Assembly: GCA_004802705.1 (NCBI GenBank)
Contig: SGPL01000184.1
Coordinates: 1-56,323, forward strand
Source of the DNA: Bondarzewia mesenterica
Taxonomy: Eukaryota > Basidiomycota > Agaricomycetes > Russulales > Bondarzewiaceae
Reading direction: 5' to 3'
DNA length: 56,323 nucleotides
Of this stretch, positions 12,401 through 23,037 are shown piece by piece (positions within the stretch are counted from its first letter, which is position 1; the number at the start of each line of letters is the position of its first letter). Below the pieces are notes generated by a model, which was given only the letters and a program-made list of their open reading frames with translations, had not been told where the DNA came from and did no database searches. The position numbers and the translations under genes were made by a program.

Positions 12401-12776
12401 GCGTGGTTATGGTAGAGGCCGAGGTTATGATTACCGCGGACGATCGCGAGACTTTTCGCGGGGAGGCCATCGGTACGATAGGCGCGACCGCGACCGCGAC
12501 TGGTTTGAAGATCGACATCGTGCACATAAGGGATGGGACCGAGGACCGGAAAACGAGCCAGGAGGGAGTCGGTCGAGCGAGGGAGATTGGTCCGGGGGTC
12601 GGCGGAGGTCACAGTCGCGTTGGGACCGTGGAAGGGATAAGGAACGGGAAAGGGATGCGAACGGTGAGCGCGGTACGGAATGGGAGAAGGGACAGAGTCG
12701 GGATGGAGGTTGGGGCGGGATGAAGAGAGAGGCGGTAGATGATGGTCTGAGTTTGAGTGAAAAAACACCAGTGTGA
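9434..12776 (+). CDS. DUF262 (GmrSD N-like, ParB/Srx fold) protein with long disordered RG-rich tail
   Basis: The exons are 9434-9621, 9680-9727, 9798-9878, 9933-10008, 10056-10071, 10137-10143, 10205-10214, 10268-10418, 10470-10503 and 10570-12776, about 938 residues. The N-terminal part carries the DUF262 signature: DLDPDYQRDVVWPE, then VCIDGKQRLTSIQ (the DGxQR motif), then TDDQEREIFQRVQLG. DUF262 is best known from bacterial GmrSD-type restriction enzymes, but fungal members exist with unknown function. From about residue 380 the chain becomes Ser/Pro/Ala-rich and disordered, ending in RGRGYDRGRGYGRGRGYDY and RDRDRDW-type repeats that suggest RNA or nucleic-acid binding. Two exons are only 7 and 10 nt. 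One frame problem: the A8 run at 9517-9524 must lose one A for the acidic N-terminus to join the conserved domain; no intron can replace this. Confidence 0.8.
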
Positions 12777-13467
12777 TGGGGCTGTTCATGCGGATTACAG
12801 GTGTGCAATTTCTGTTCTTTCTCTCCTGGTGACCGTTCATTCATTCGTTCGCACATAGCTTCTCTGTTGTGACGAAAGGGACGAAATAAATGATCTCTCT
12901 CACGCGCGTGGGTGCAAACGAAATTATTTATACTCTCATAGGTTAAGGCGTTCTTGCTTTCCAGCAATTTTTATTCGAAGCAGGGCTTCATGATTCCGTT
13001 GGTTTTCCGATCATGCTTCTGATCGGTTCTTGTGCGTGGTTAGTCTCGCGGCCAGCCACTGCATACAAGCTGCCTGATGGTTTTAACTTTCTATTCTAAC
13101 GGGCAATGTGCGATAATGCTACTTAGTACTTATACGACGTACTTACTAGCCTTCGATTTGTCTCACATCTTTTCGCTCGCTGTCCTTGCGATTCAGATAA
13201 AATATTATTGAATGTGAACCGTGCATGCCCCTATTTTATATCTGATCTAGCTATCCCCGGGCCTCAGGTACCTCCGGCCCATAACATCTGTACGTCACCA
13301 AAGTTGGAATGCCCACTTCAATCCATGGACATTGGCAATCCCTCGTTCTCTTTTCTCTTCTTACACCCACCTAACTTGGCTTGCGGGTTTTCTGTTGAAT
13401 AGGATCCAGACGTTTCCGGTACGTTGCTGGGTTGTTGTCGACGTGGTACGAACAGCCTCACTTAGAG
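12777..13467. other. Intergenic, no gene recognised
   Basis: This 690 bp lies between the DUF262 stop codon and the glycosidase start. It should contain the 3' end of the first gene and the promoter of the second; I see no reading frame, clear TATA box or repeat worth naming. Confidence 0.5.
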
Positions 13468-15201
13468 ATGCCGACAGAGATGTTCCTGTGCGCAGCAGCC
13501 TCCATCACCCTCCTTGTTTCGTCGTGGGCGACTTTCGTCGGCGCCCAAAGTTTGACCAGTGACCAGGTTGGTCTTGTAAAACAGCGTCTTGCTGAAGGCG
13601 CGACGCACAGGTGCGCGTCTATCCCCCTTCCCATTAAGCCAACCATTTCTCCTAATCATGCACTGGCAGCTGGGAGTATGGCACGCGCGCCCAAACGCTT
13701 TTAGAACTCGATGCTGCTCCCTTTTCCGTTCTTTCGCCTTTCACCTTACCCCCTGCTAATTCTCTAAACTCCTCTGCAAATGCCTCGCTCTCCGACGTTT
13801 TCTCCATTGCGCAGAAGATCGTCAGCGGAAGGTCAAAGTCCAATAACAATGCGACGGGCCCACAGCCCTTGATCTCAGATGCGAGCGCAGGCGACCCTGC
13901 CAGCATTGGCGTCGCCGTCCTGTTAGCAAACTGGACTGGAATGGGGGGACAGGACGGACTCGAATACGGTGGCGCAGCGCAGGACCAGCTGAACTTCCTG
14001 TATAGCAGCAGCGTGCCGAAGACTTCCGATGGTGCTATCTCGCACCGCACTTCTGAAGTGCAGCTATGGTGCGGTTCATATGTCCATTCCGCCATTCCGA
14101 GGGCATAGCTGACTTCCCTTTTTTCTCCCAGGAGCGACTCTGTGTACATGGTACCCCCCTTCCTTGCATACTATGGCGTACTTTCCGGAAACCAAACGCT
14201 CATTAGTGAAGCATACACGCAGGTCCGTTTGACCAGTCAATTGGCTTTTGTCCAGTCCGCCTCACATGCTTGCTCACCAGATTCAATTATATCGTAATTA
14301 TCTTGTGGATAACAAAGCCGGCGGACTTTGGAAACACGTTCTGCTCGGTGCGAGTGGGAACGATGAGGGGCATTGGTCGACAGGTGAGCGTGTCCCTACG
14401 CGCCGTGGATCGCACAGACCCATCCAGAGTCATATCATATACAGGCAACGCATGGGCGGCGGCCGGTATGCTCCGCGTTCTTGGCACAATGAAGAACTCT
14501 CCGTATTCGAAATCATTCAAGAACGAGATTAAAAACCTCGGCCAATGGACGTTCGACATTCAGAAGGCCATGTACAGTCACCTGGTGGGGTCCTTCAGTT
14601 TGTCTTTGGTCCCTGGCATGCAGCCTTTTAATGAGTGTTTCCGCAGCAATCGAATAATCTGTTCAAAAATTATGCCGATGGGTCAGATTCGGGCAACTTT
14701 GACGACGCATCGTCGACGGCGCTGCTGGCTGCAACAGTCTACCGCCTTTCTCTCCTCACTGGAACACATACCTATCTCCCTTACGCAGAACGCTGCCGTA
14801 CGACTCTTTTCTCGCTCAGCAACTCCTCTTCCTCCTCTTCCTCCTCGTCCTCCCCTGCATCGTCGGTCTCATCAAGCACCGCGACGTCCTCTACCCATTC
14901 ATCCGCCACTTCCACACAGTCCAGTGCAAGCGCGAGTGCTACGCCAACAGTGTTTGCTGAGGCACTACATTTCTCCTCAGATGGCTGGCTGACCCCTGTC
15001 GTAAATCCGAACTCGTATGGATCTGAAGGGTCCAACAGCCCCGAGAGCGAGGCGTTCGTACTGCAGCTGCATGCAGCTTGGCGGGATTGGGCCGCCGACG
15101 GAGCGCAGGGTGCGAACGCCGCCATCCGTGTTTTGCCTTCGTACTGCGCATACGCGATTGTCATGGCCGTTTCTGTGCTGAGCGTATTTGGCGGGTGGTG
15201 A
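13468..15201 (+). CDS. Secreted six-hairpin glycosidase-like protein (GH105/GH88-like)
   Basis: Predicted extracellular carbohydrate-active enzyme of the six-hairpin glycosidase fold. The exons are 13468-13610, 13670-14068, 14132-14222, 14281-14383, 14445-14584 and 14647-15201, giving 476 residues in one frame. The N-terminus has a hydrophobic signal peptide, cleavage likely near VGAQS. The middle contains EVQLWSDSVYMVPPFLAYYG, then GHWSTGNAWAAAGMLRVLG, patterns that resemble the WxD and GxGNxW regions of unsaturated rhamnogalacturonyl/glucuronyl hydrolases. A serine-rich linker is encoded near 14810-14950. The C-terminus ends in a hydrophobic stretch (AYAIVMAVSVLSVFGGW), compatible with membrane or GPI attachment. 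The substrate is not established; the family could also be described simply as a basidiomycete six-hairpin protein. Confidence 0.8.
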
Positions 15202-15592
15202 GAAAGGTATACGTGCGTATTGATCGGTTTTACGGCGTTGACAATGTGACATTACTACTATTTGGGACGACTTTTGGATCTTATATACTCTGTGTTGTAT
15301 CTTCATATTCGTACACCTCAATCTATTTGTTTATTGGCGACATCGATGGCCTAACATAAATCGCATGTGTCTATGCGAAGGGACGGTTCAGTACGTCAAG
15401 CAAAGGAAAGGATGATAATGTGCTGGGACGAAAACTACATGCATAGTCTATGGATAGAAAAAAAAACCCCTAGTTCATGGAATCAGAGCAGCTCCTCCGC
15501 AAGGTCTTCCCACACTTCGACTCTTGCTGATAACACGATGCGATGGAGGTAAAGGAACACGCGTAATATGCACGACGAAAAGGAGTCAGCAT
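15202..15592. other. Convergent 3' ends, no gene
   Basis: The stop codons of the plus-strand glycosidase and the minus-strand F-box gene face each other across 391 bp. AT-rich sequence with poly-A stretches (for example 15459-15466) fits overlapping 3' untranslated regions. No frame or repeat stands out. Confidence 0.5.
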
Positions 15593-17970
15593 CTACTTAG
15601 CACTGCCACGAAGTTGAAGCGCTTTGCCTTCCACGGAGATGTCCGTCTGCCCAACTTTCCATGCCCAGAATGGACCTGCGAACGAAAGAAATAATGTCGA
15701 GGGACGTATTGGCAGACATCAGGTAGAACAACGTGTGAGCTATCAAGCATTATGATAAAGTTCAATGCTCACCCAGAGGATCCATATGTTCATGTTCCGC
15801 TCCTGTCCACATGCCAATTATGCCCGTCGCAGAGCCCAATCCGCCCAATTGTACTCCTTCCGACTGCCACTCTCCACCTCCATCCTCCCGGATGGAGCAC
15901 TAATTTAGGACATCGTGAATACCAATGCGACAATGACGAACTGCGCTGGAACACACCAAGCTCCACCGGATATCTCCGTTTCCTATCATCTCAACTTTGC
16001 CATGAAGCTTCAAGGCGTCGGAGAGGTTGTTCGACGGTCCCGCGAGTTCCCCGACAACGTTTATTGTCGGTCGTCCAGGCCATTCCGGAGGTGCAGCGGA
16101 GTAGGACTGAATTCGCAAGGTCAATGGGATGATACGCATCACTTCGCACAAATTCGGGTCATCGAAGCGGTTGCGAACGCCTTGTACCTGGAAGTAGCTG
16201 TCAGACACAATGTGAAGGCTGTAACATATAACGACATTGAAATCAGAGGAGCACCGCACATTGTTGGCTGCAAACAATAGATAGAACAGCAAGAACGTCA
16301 GTTATTGCAAGTCAGCAGTCAGTTAGACTTCTTACCTACAAGGTCTCGATAGTCCAGCCAACAGACACATCGCCTATAAGCAATCGCGTTATCAAAACTC
16401 TCCGTCTCGATGCAATCGTGATCACAGACCTCCACTGGCCTTCTACACCAGCCCAGTCCCACTCTCCAAGATCTGTAATGGTCTGAAGCTCTGCACTAGG
16501 CATATCATTCGGAAATCCTGGTGCCGAACATGCGCGAAGTCCTTCTAGGCTCAACAGCGCACGCAGCACATTCCGGTGCCCTCCCATCAGTAGATCGCGC
16601 AAGTTCCCCTCCACAACTTGACGTGCTGCTCCCAACCAAACCCAATCAAAGAACAGTCTAGATGAGGCGACCTCGATGCTTGTGGATCCTGCAGACGCGA
16701 GATCAGAGTCTACATAATCCGGATCTGCCACGTCATCTTCATCCAATTCAACATCCAATTCAGCCGACAACTTCGATGGACCCACGGCTGATTGAGAGGC
16801 GCTGGAATTCGAAGGTGGGGAGAAAGGACGGCAGCTGGCTGGGGGATCATCTTGTGTCATATTGAAGGGACCGAAGAGACGTTCGCGGCGGAGGTAGTGC
16901 ATATTATACACCCTGATACGAGCGAGACGACGGAAACTGTCATTCCTAGCGGTCAATTCATTTTCTCCCGCCAACTCTTCATCCTGCGCCCCCGCAGAGA
17001 CTTGATGCAGCTGAGAGCACTCGGAGGTCGAAGATTCGCCACCCTCTCCACCAGTTGAAGAAGTCCCAGTCTCTGATTGTGAATCTGCATCAGAGTAGGA
17101 GCTGTCCTCTGAATGAGAATCCACCTCAAGATCTTGCGGGACTACGAGAGCAGACATCAACGATTGAGGTACACATGCGGCAGGACCGGATAGAGATTCT
17201 AGGAGCCCCGTTTGGCACAGGAGCTTGTAGAACAGCTGATCCTCCGGCAGCGGATCGCATGTCGGACCAAAAGTCCCGTCTTCCTTGAACATGGACAGTC
17301 TGCTTGTAAGCGCCTTTGGAAATCCTACAGACAAGACGGAAGAGAGCCAGATTATGTTTCGAGATTGAGAGAACATTTTGGGTTGGCAAGTTGATGCGAC
17401 AGAGAGAGGTGGGAATAGTGGATGAGTATGCGTAGGCACTGGCAAATTGTCGAATGATGAGGATGGCATAGGAGCCGCTGTCTGAATGAGATCGAGGAGG
17501 CATTCCAAGGCCTTACATAGATCAGCCGAAGTGGGGGGAGATGNATCGGCTGAGGATTGGTTTGGGGCATGACGAGACAGATAATTAGCTGTCCAGGTGC
17601 GCTGCTTGTAATAATGTTCCCAAGGGAAATCATCGCAGGGACGAGCGACTTGCTTGCCCTTGTGTTTGCTGTCGATGTCTCGGGGGCTATGGGATCTTTC
17701 TTCAAAGGTTGGAAAGCGACCATATCGAAGAATATCTTTGGCAGGCCTGGCATCGTCAAAGATNGCCAAGAACATCTGCCTCCAGAGATGACTATGGAGA
17801 GACCGATAGATGCAGTCATGGAAGTAGCGGCATGTCTGGGCAAAGGCGGCCGCTGCGGTAGGTGCTCCGGCAGCCGTAGAAAAAATGAGAATTTCTTCGA
17901 TTATCTCCAGAGGAAGGGAACCGATGTGCGTTCGTGGGGGGAAAGGTNATCCAACGCTTGCTGCCGTCAT
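15593..17970 (-). CDS. F-box protein (basidiomycete family)
   Basis: Likely substrate-recognition subunit of an SCF ubiquitin ligase. The minus-strand exons are 17970-16430, 16373-16336, 16267-15957, 15899-15773 and 15675-15593, giving 699 residues. An F-box-like segment IGSLPLEIIEEILIF sits near residue 20. The C-terminal half has WDWAGVEGQW, then RRCVCWLDYRDLV from a 38-nt exon, then PEWPGRPTINVVGELAG, SEGVQLGGLGSATGIIGMW and GPFWAWKVG. This series recurs in many Agaricomycete F-box proteins. Without splicing, the frame runs to a stop at 16336 and would lose this conserved tail. A Ser/Glu-rich acidic region lies in the middle. Three N bases (17544, 17764, 17948) leave single residues uncertain. 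The start at 17970 is the first ATG before the F-box; an upstream ATG exists at 18081. Confidence 0.82.
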
Positions 17971-18734
17971 GAATAANATACTGATTAGCTGTGAAAATAA
18001 TGGGTTAGTAATCGGAATGCTGAAACGTCGGTAGNCTTGGAAAATGTGAGGAGATGAAGTGCTTGTACCCGTCGTATACAANATAAAANCATGAGTTCAT
18101 GGCTCAGAAGGACCCTTGTCTACGTCCGGGAGTCAATTTAGCGAGATCAGAGCACTTTTTTGCATTGGATTGGCCNTGTGAATACTGCCAGCGCGAGAGC
18201 GCCTAAATNTGCAGGACGATGCACAGGCTCGACTCCTTGCACGCACGTTCATCTACCAGTAAAAGAACACAGGCTCACTCAAAATATGTCCTGGGTCTTG
18301 AAAGCGCACGTAAGTAATGAAGTAAAGCAAGCGAACTTAGATTCTNATTTTTGAAATCNANGGATCATGTACACACCGTATGGTCCGACAGTTCGTCTGT
18401 ANTGTCAAAAAAACGGCCAAAAGTGCATATGAAGCACTTCAGAATCAAATCAAAGGGTTGGTGAACGAGCGACAGATGCGTGGGCGGGCAGTAGGTCGTG
18501 CGACAGCCTGCTTTTCATGGCTGATGAGATCTTCTGTGTATGAAATGTTTGGACAGTCACCCACTGGGAGCTCCGTGACACGAAGGTGCTTCCTCATTTG
18601 GCTGCCACGTGGTATATATTTATAGTTATGACGCGTGACGTCACGCGTTAAGTACAGTTTCAACTTCCGAACCACGTCCCTGCAGCCTGCAGGTCCCTGC
18701 GTCGCGGCGTCGGCAACAGTCGTGGTTATCTACG
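17971..18734. promoter_or_regulatory. Divergent promoter region, F-box gene / unknown gene
   Basis: A 764-bp head-to-head intergenic region with several N bases. Its right part holds a CACGTG (18606-18611), a TATA-like tatatatttata (18613-18624) and the palindrome listed separately. The left part shows nothing I can name. Confidence 0.45.
18631..18648. promoter_or_regulatory. Perfect 18-bp palindrome: two MluI boxes around a CRE core
   Basis: The sequence ACGCGTGACGTCACGCGT is its own reverse complement. It combines two MluI cell-cycle boxes (ACGCGT) with a central cAMP-response/ATF core (TGACGTCA), sits 87 bp before the ATG at 18735 and 7 bp after a TATA-like run. MBF (MluI box) or bZIP (CRE) binding is inferred from the known motifs. 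Confidence 0.6.
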
Positions 18735-19826
18735 ATGTCCTCTCCACTGACTTTCTCCTCAANCGCCACGCCTATCGCAGCTTNAGATGCTTACAAAAAG
18801 CCAAACACCATCACCAACTATTTTCCTCCAGGTCAACGGTCAAAATTNCCACGGAACTCTAAGGAGCGNACAGCTAGCCCCAACCTTCAAAAAGCATCTG
18901 TCTCACGCATATCCGAAATAAATTCCAGCACAGGAAACACCTCTACTCGTGCACTGGAAAAGAGAAAGATATCCGACGCGTCAGATCGCGTTGTGAAACG
19001 CCCGAAGATCATGAAAGAATCTAANCATGCCAGTGGANTGACTCAAGTGAGTATCTTCTTCNAAGTTCACGTGAAACATATATCATNTCGACTTACAATT
19101 ACACTGCAATTGACAGCGCGATGGTGCNGGAAGCCAATCAAAGCAAGGTATCCGTTGGATCAACATTANACATGCTACTCCTGCGCAAATAAATGTNTCC
19201 AAGATGGTGACCACAACGCCGAAGCCAGAGCCACGAGCGGGCTCTGTTGTCGCTCNTATAAGAGTACGTCAGTAAAGCGTGTACCCTCCGACAGGAAGTG
19301 AAGTTGAATTTTTTATGCCTGTAGGCGNAGAAGGAACCAGCCGCAGTCGAATACCAACTCCCTCGCTATGCATTTGATGCGCTNTCTTCCATNTTGAGAT
19401 TGTCTGCCTCAACGCCGGCNTCGCAAAACTTCCGAGCAACATTCACAATTGTTCAAGATCCGAGCGTCGATAACCGACAGCGCGCAAATCAGATTGCGAG
19501 GCAATTGCGAGACGAGACTGAGCTTCAATTTTCGTGAGTTAATCTCTGACTTTCGTTACAAGCGTAATCTGAAGGGCNCGCGATCTATCGATAGATCCCA
19601 TGTCGATTTCCTCACGGTCGCTGTTGGCGATGGCACGTACACCCAGCCCGAGTTTATNCAAGANAAGTATCATTGTAAATGCNCCCAAGATAAGGCNACT
19701 GGACAGCAAGGTAGCACGGCGACAAATCAGTGTAGCGGTTGGGTATATATTCGGTGTAGGAATGACAATTCACACCCTCTGGGGATACGTGGGCAGAAAG
19801 TGGAGATTTNAATTGAGCATGAGTAG
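18735..19826 (+). CDS. Uncharacterised 299-residue protein, possibly cell-cycle linked
   Basis: I do not recognise this family. Four exons (18735-19046, 19117-19263, 19325-19533, 19595-19826) with good donors (gtgagt, gtacgt, gtgagt) keep one frame and give 299 residues despite about 16 N bases. The N-terminus is Ser/Thr-rich and basic and carries NTITNYFPPG, which resembles a PCNA-interacting (PIP) box but lacks the usual first Gln. A KRKISDASDRVVKRPK stretch could be a nuclear localisation signal. The central part (AVEYQLPRYAFDALSS, then TFTIVQDPSVDNRQRANQIA) looks folded. The last exon has a HCKC and later C..C pattern that might bind zinc. MluI boxes in the promoter and the PIP-like motif together hint at a replication or S-phase role; this is a hypothesis. 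Confidence 0.6.
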
Positions 19827-20438
19827 CCGGCCGGAAGGTAAGGTTCAACNGATTCTGAGTGCNGATCATGTGCTGATGCTCAGCGGTTTGCTGCGATCCG
19901 ACCTCCTCAGCTTGTGTTCTGTGCATGCCAATCGATGCGAGAATTGTTTACTACAGATTTGGTACACTTGCGAGATAGAGTATTTATAATAACGAAAATC
20001 TTTAGTTTTTAAAATATGTGCGTGTTGTAAATCATTATAACGATCTGTCACCTACAGTTTATAAGCATCGAAATCGAGTAGAAAGAGGTTGGGTGACNTN
20101 GGAATCCACAGGGAAAGACACGACAGTTATGAACAAAACGTACAATATTTCGANGTGACCTCTGATATGTTGTTCCATACACGACGCCGAACCGTTTGAG
20201 ATACAGTTTCGTTTACCATTCCGTCGAGGAAATGGCGGTGTGCTCAGGTTTGCTGTCAGTGATTTTGGAAGATTCATCGCGAGTTCCCTGGGCTGAATAT
20301 AATGCGTTTTAGCGTTCATGTCACCGATGAGAGAAGCGGCCACACCTGAGGTCGCGCTACATTCCCAGGCCGCAGTTTGACTTGAGAAAGTATTTGTCTG
20401 TTCATCAAATTATATCAGCATGTGGAAGGCGATGCAAC
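19827..20438. other. Intergenic; possible extra exon of the DUF6534 gene
   Basis: Between the unknown gene's stop and the DUF6534 stop, the minus strand has an open stretch at 20343-20059 reading MNLPKSLTANLSTPPFPRR. It resembles the low-complexity tails of DUF6534 proteins, but no donor in the last exon joins it in frame, so I left it out. Otherwise nothing is visible. Confidence 0.4.
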
Positions 20439-22039
20439 TTAACCTACATTTATTGTACCGGTGTTGCCACAAAATTCCATCGTATTAGGTCGGCTAGTCC
20501 CTCCGATATATTTGGTGGAAGAGCTGTACGATGCCCAACCTTGGCGAGAGTTCAGGCTCGACAAGAGAGATATAAGGTAGAGCTTAGACAGCGGGTAGTT
20601 GAAAATGACATGGCTGCGGAATGACGAAGAGTGTGTATGTTACACCGGCGACTCAGTGGAATAAGTATCGACTCACTAGGCGGCGGACTGCCAGGAATAA
20701 GTCAGCACGTTGTGAACCGATGTACGGATAAAATAGAACGTACAAAGCACATGTACAAAACCAGGTCGGTAATAGCACAAATTGTAGTGATTAGACCTGT
20801 TTGGACAGTGACTGGGATTGCCTGAGCTATGTCCCATGCGGGCCTCGTACTATGCAGGCATGAACTCACGCCTGATGATTTTGTTTAAGACGTCGTCTGT
20901 TGGAGGAGATCCGGTTCTGTGGTTTCTCTGAGGTTACCCGTCAAGTTCATACTAGGCTCTGCAACAAATATGACATCGCTCACCAGAAACGACACAAGGA
21001 TGACAGTAATAAGCATATCAACAACCGCAGTCGATATTAACCAGACAATGACGGCAGAATGAATGTGGTTTGTAATGAGAACGTCGGATACGCATAGCAT
21101 GATTATCGATGTAGTCACCGCCGCGACTGTAACGTGTTAGAATCTTGTCTGCTCTTTTGAACAGCGAGACCGCCTGATGATGCACTTACGACACTCCAGA
21201 ACAGCCAAAGTGGCAATTGAGATGAACGTCCACATGTTGTTTGTCAGTATCTTGATTCGCCAGCCGAAGAAAAGCTGGACCATCATTCCTATGATGCCCT
21301 GAACAGCCTTGTCAATTCGAGTGACGAGCCTAGTCGACCATCATTGCTCACAGTTAAAGCCGGCCCTATCAAATTATTGGGTACGAAAAACCTCCATTTG
21401 TCTCAGATACTTCATTACACTGTGCAGAAATCTTACCACTTTCGAAAACTGAGAAATGCAAGGCCGCATTTATTGGCGTCAGCCTCAACGTTAGATTTCG
21501 GTGAAAAACACTCACCCCAATTTGCAAGTCCCTGCGCATTGTAGTCGCCTGAATACATCAATTATAGAGCTGTATGGAGACCTTCGGGATTAGATGCATG
21601 TCAAAACATACCGAAATGGTTGATCAGTCGATCGTAGATGAAGACCACCTCGAGAATGGTATTCGCTGTGTTGACGATGTATAAAACCCAAATCTACACA
21701 AGAAAGTTGCACGCCTGATCTGAATTTGGGCTGAATTTCGAACATACATATGATCTCTTCCACACGGGGTCTCTGGAATCCAAGATCTCATTAGAATCGG
21801 TCAGAATCAGAAAACTGCTGCAGGTTGTACTCTTTATAGTTCACCGCGTAAAGGTATATTTGTGTTGAAGACACGCCAAAGAGGATGAGATTGAAAAAGG
21901 TGCCAATGAGCATGGGCCCGGACCTGACGGACAATTAATTGATTCAGTAGCTTTACAGCAGAAACGACGTCCGAACGGAGCCTTACACGAATTTTGGAAA
22001 ATTGAGCGGATTTGAATTTGCATTGGAGAAAAGGGGCAT
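20439..22039 (-). CDS. DUF6534 multi-pass membrane protein
   Basis: Member of a large Agaricomycete family of seven-helix-like membrane proteins of unknown role. The 13 minus-strand exons are 22039-21987, 21923-21831, 21772-21748, 21693-21612, 21548-21516, 21448-21437, 21365-21352, 21307-21190, 21126-20984, 20927-20870, 20826-20744, 20687-20677 and 20613-20439. They keep one frame and give 299 residues. Family landmarks appear in order: GPMLIGTFFNLILFGVSSTQ, the NTANTILEVVFIYDRLINHF helix, ALTAVQGIIGMMVQLFFGWR, VWLISTAVVDMLITVILVSF, then RTGSPPTDDVLNKIIR, VQTGLITTICAITD and HVIFNYPLSKLYLISLLSSL. Exons of 11, 12 and 14 nt make it invisible to simple frame searches. The C-terminus beyond SRQGW is less certain. 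Function is unknown for the family. Confidence 0.8.
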
Positions 22040-23037
22040 TGGCAGCAAACAACGAAAGTTGGGGGTGGCGAACGCCGGTTGAGCAAAGGGTACGTGGAGA
22101 TAAGTAGACCTAAAGGGCGCTTTGCAGTGACCAAGCAACTCTTTTCGTCGGAACGCCAGACACTTTTACTAATCTGATTAGTGAACCATCTGACCGGCTG
22201 GCGGCATTCAGGACGTATATGATACTTCCCCCCCATTATCATGCACTGTCGCAATTGGCACACGACAGACACATTTGCACGAAACTTGAGTTGGAAAATT
22301 CGAAGATTGGCCACATTGTGTCCGGCAGGTTTGCTCCTGACCTATGAAAGTTACTCTCGTCATTTCTGCCAGGATGATCCTCAACTAGCAGCTGGCTAGA
22401 AAGTGCCCCGTATGATTGAGGAAGCTCCTCCGGGAACAGGCAGGCCTCGCATCAGCAATACGGCAGCGGGGGCATACCTTCGAAGTTCATGAACCTGAAT
22501 ACGGCCCGGAGGACCAAGTCATATGAACGGATGTCGTCCGGCGTTGAATGATACTGTGACTGCTATGCAATTTCCCGGACAGTGCCATGAAAAGAGGGGC
22601 AGCACTTTTGGGCGTCTTGGAGCCCAAAATGTTGTGTATACATCCTTCAAGCGCGTAAATTGAATAGTACTGAAACAGAACGGGAGGGCGTACTCACGCG
22701 TCACGCGCTTATGTCCTTTATTTTGACAAACACGCGATAGTATGAACTTAGTATGATCTGCCGAACTTACCTGGAGCGAGGCATGGTTAAACAGTGACTA
22801 GAGGCAAAGATAGTACTTCAATTGCCTTGAGCAGCACTCATCAGATGTTCTGATCCACATCAAGCCTGAAGAACAACAAATGCATTGTCACCAACTTACC
22901 CACGGCTCCGATAAAGCTTTCTTCGGCCAACTTTAATCAACGTAAATCAATGCATTCTCCTGAAAACAATTCTAAAGATCAAAGTACGACAACGGTATGC
23001 TTTATAACACTCAGGTCCGATCTATAAATTTCAAAGA
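22040..23037. other. Intergenic, no gene recognised
   Basis: About 1 kb between the DUF6534 start and the stop codon of the first reductase, both on the minus strand. One minus-strand frame (22314-21841) is open but has no recognisable features and overlaps the first exon of the DUF6534 gene. Part of the stretch shares short blocks with 28.95 kb (see repeat entries). Confidence 0.45.
22661..22728. repeat. Short dispersed repeat, copy 1
   Basis: Begins TGAATAGTACTGAAAC (22661-22676), followed by ACGCGTCACG and TTTATTTTGACA. The same three blocks in the same order recur at 28955-29073. The spacing differs between copies, so these may be remnants of one old element or a coincidence of short motifs. 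Confidence 0.3.

Noticed and set aside
16336..18081. F-box protein as one unspliced frame ending at 16336
   Set aside because: Splicing near its end yields the conserved VCWLDYRDLV and four further conserved segments, so the unspliced end is an artefact.
20059..20343. Extra C-terminal exon of the DUF6534 gene
   Set aside because: It resembles family tails but no donor and acceptor pair joins it in frame.
21841..22314. Minus-strand 157-codon open frame
   Set aside because: It overlaps the first exon of the DUF6534 gene in another frame and has no conserved features.
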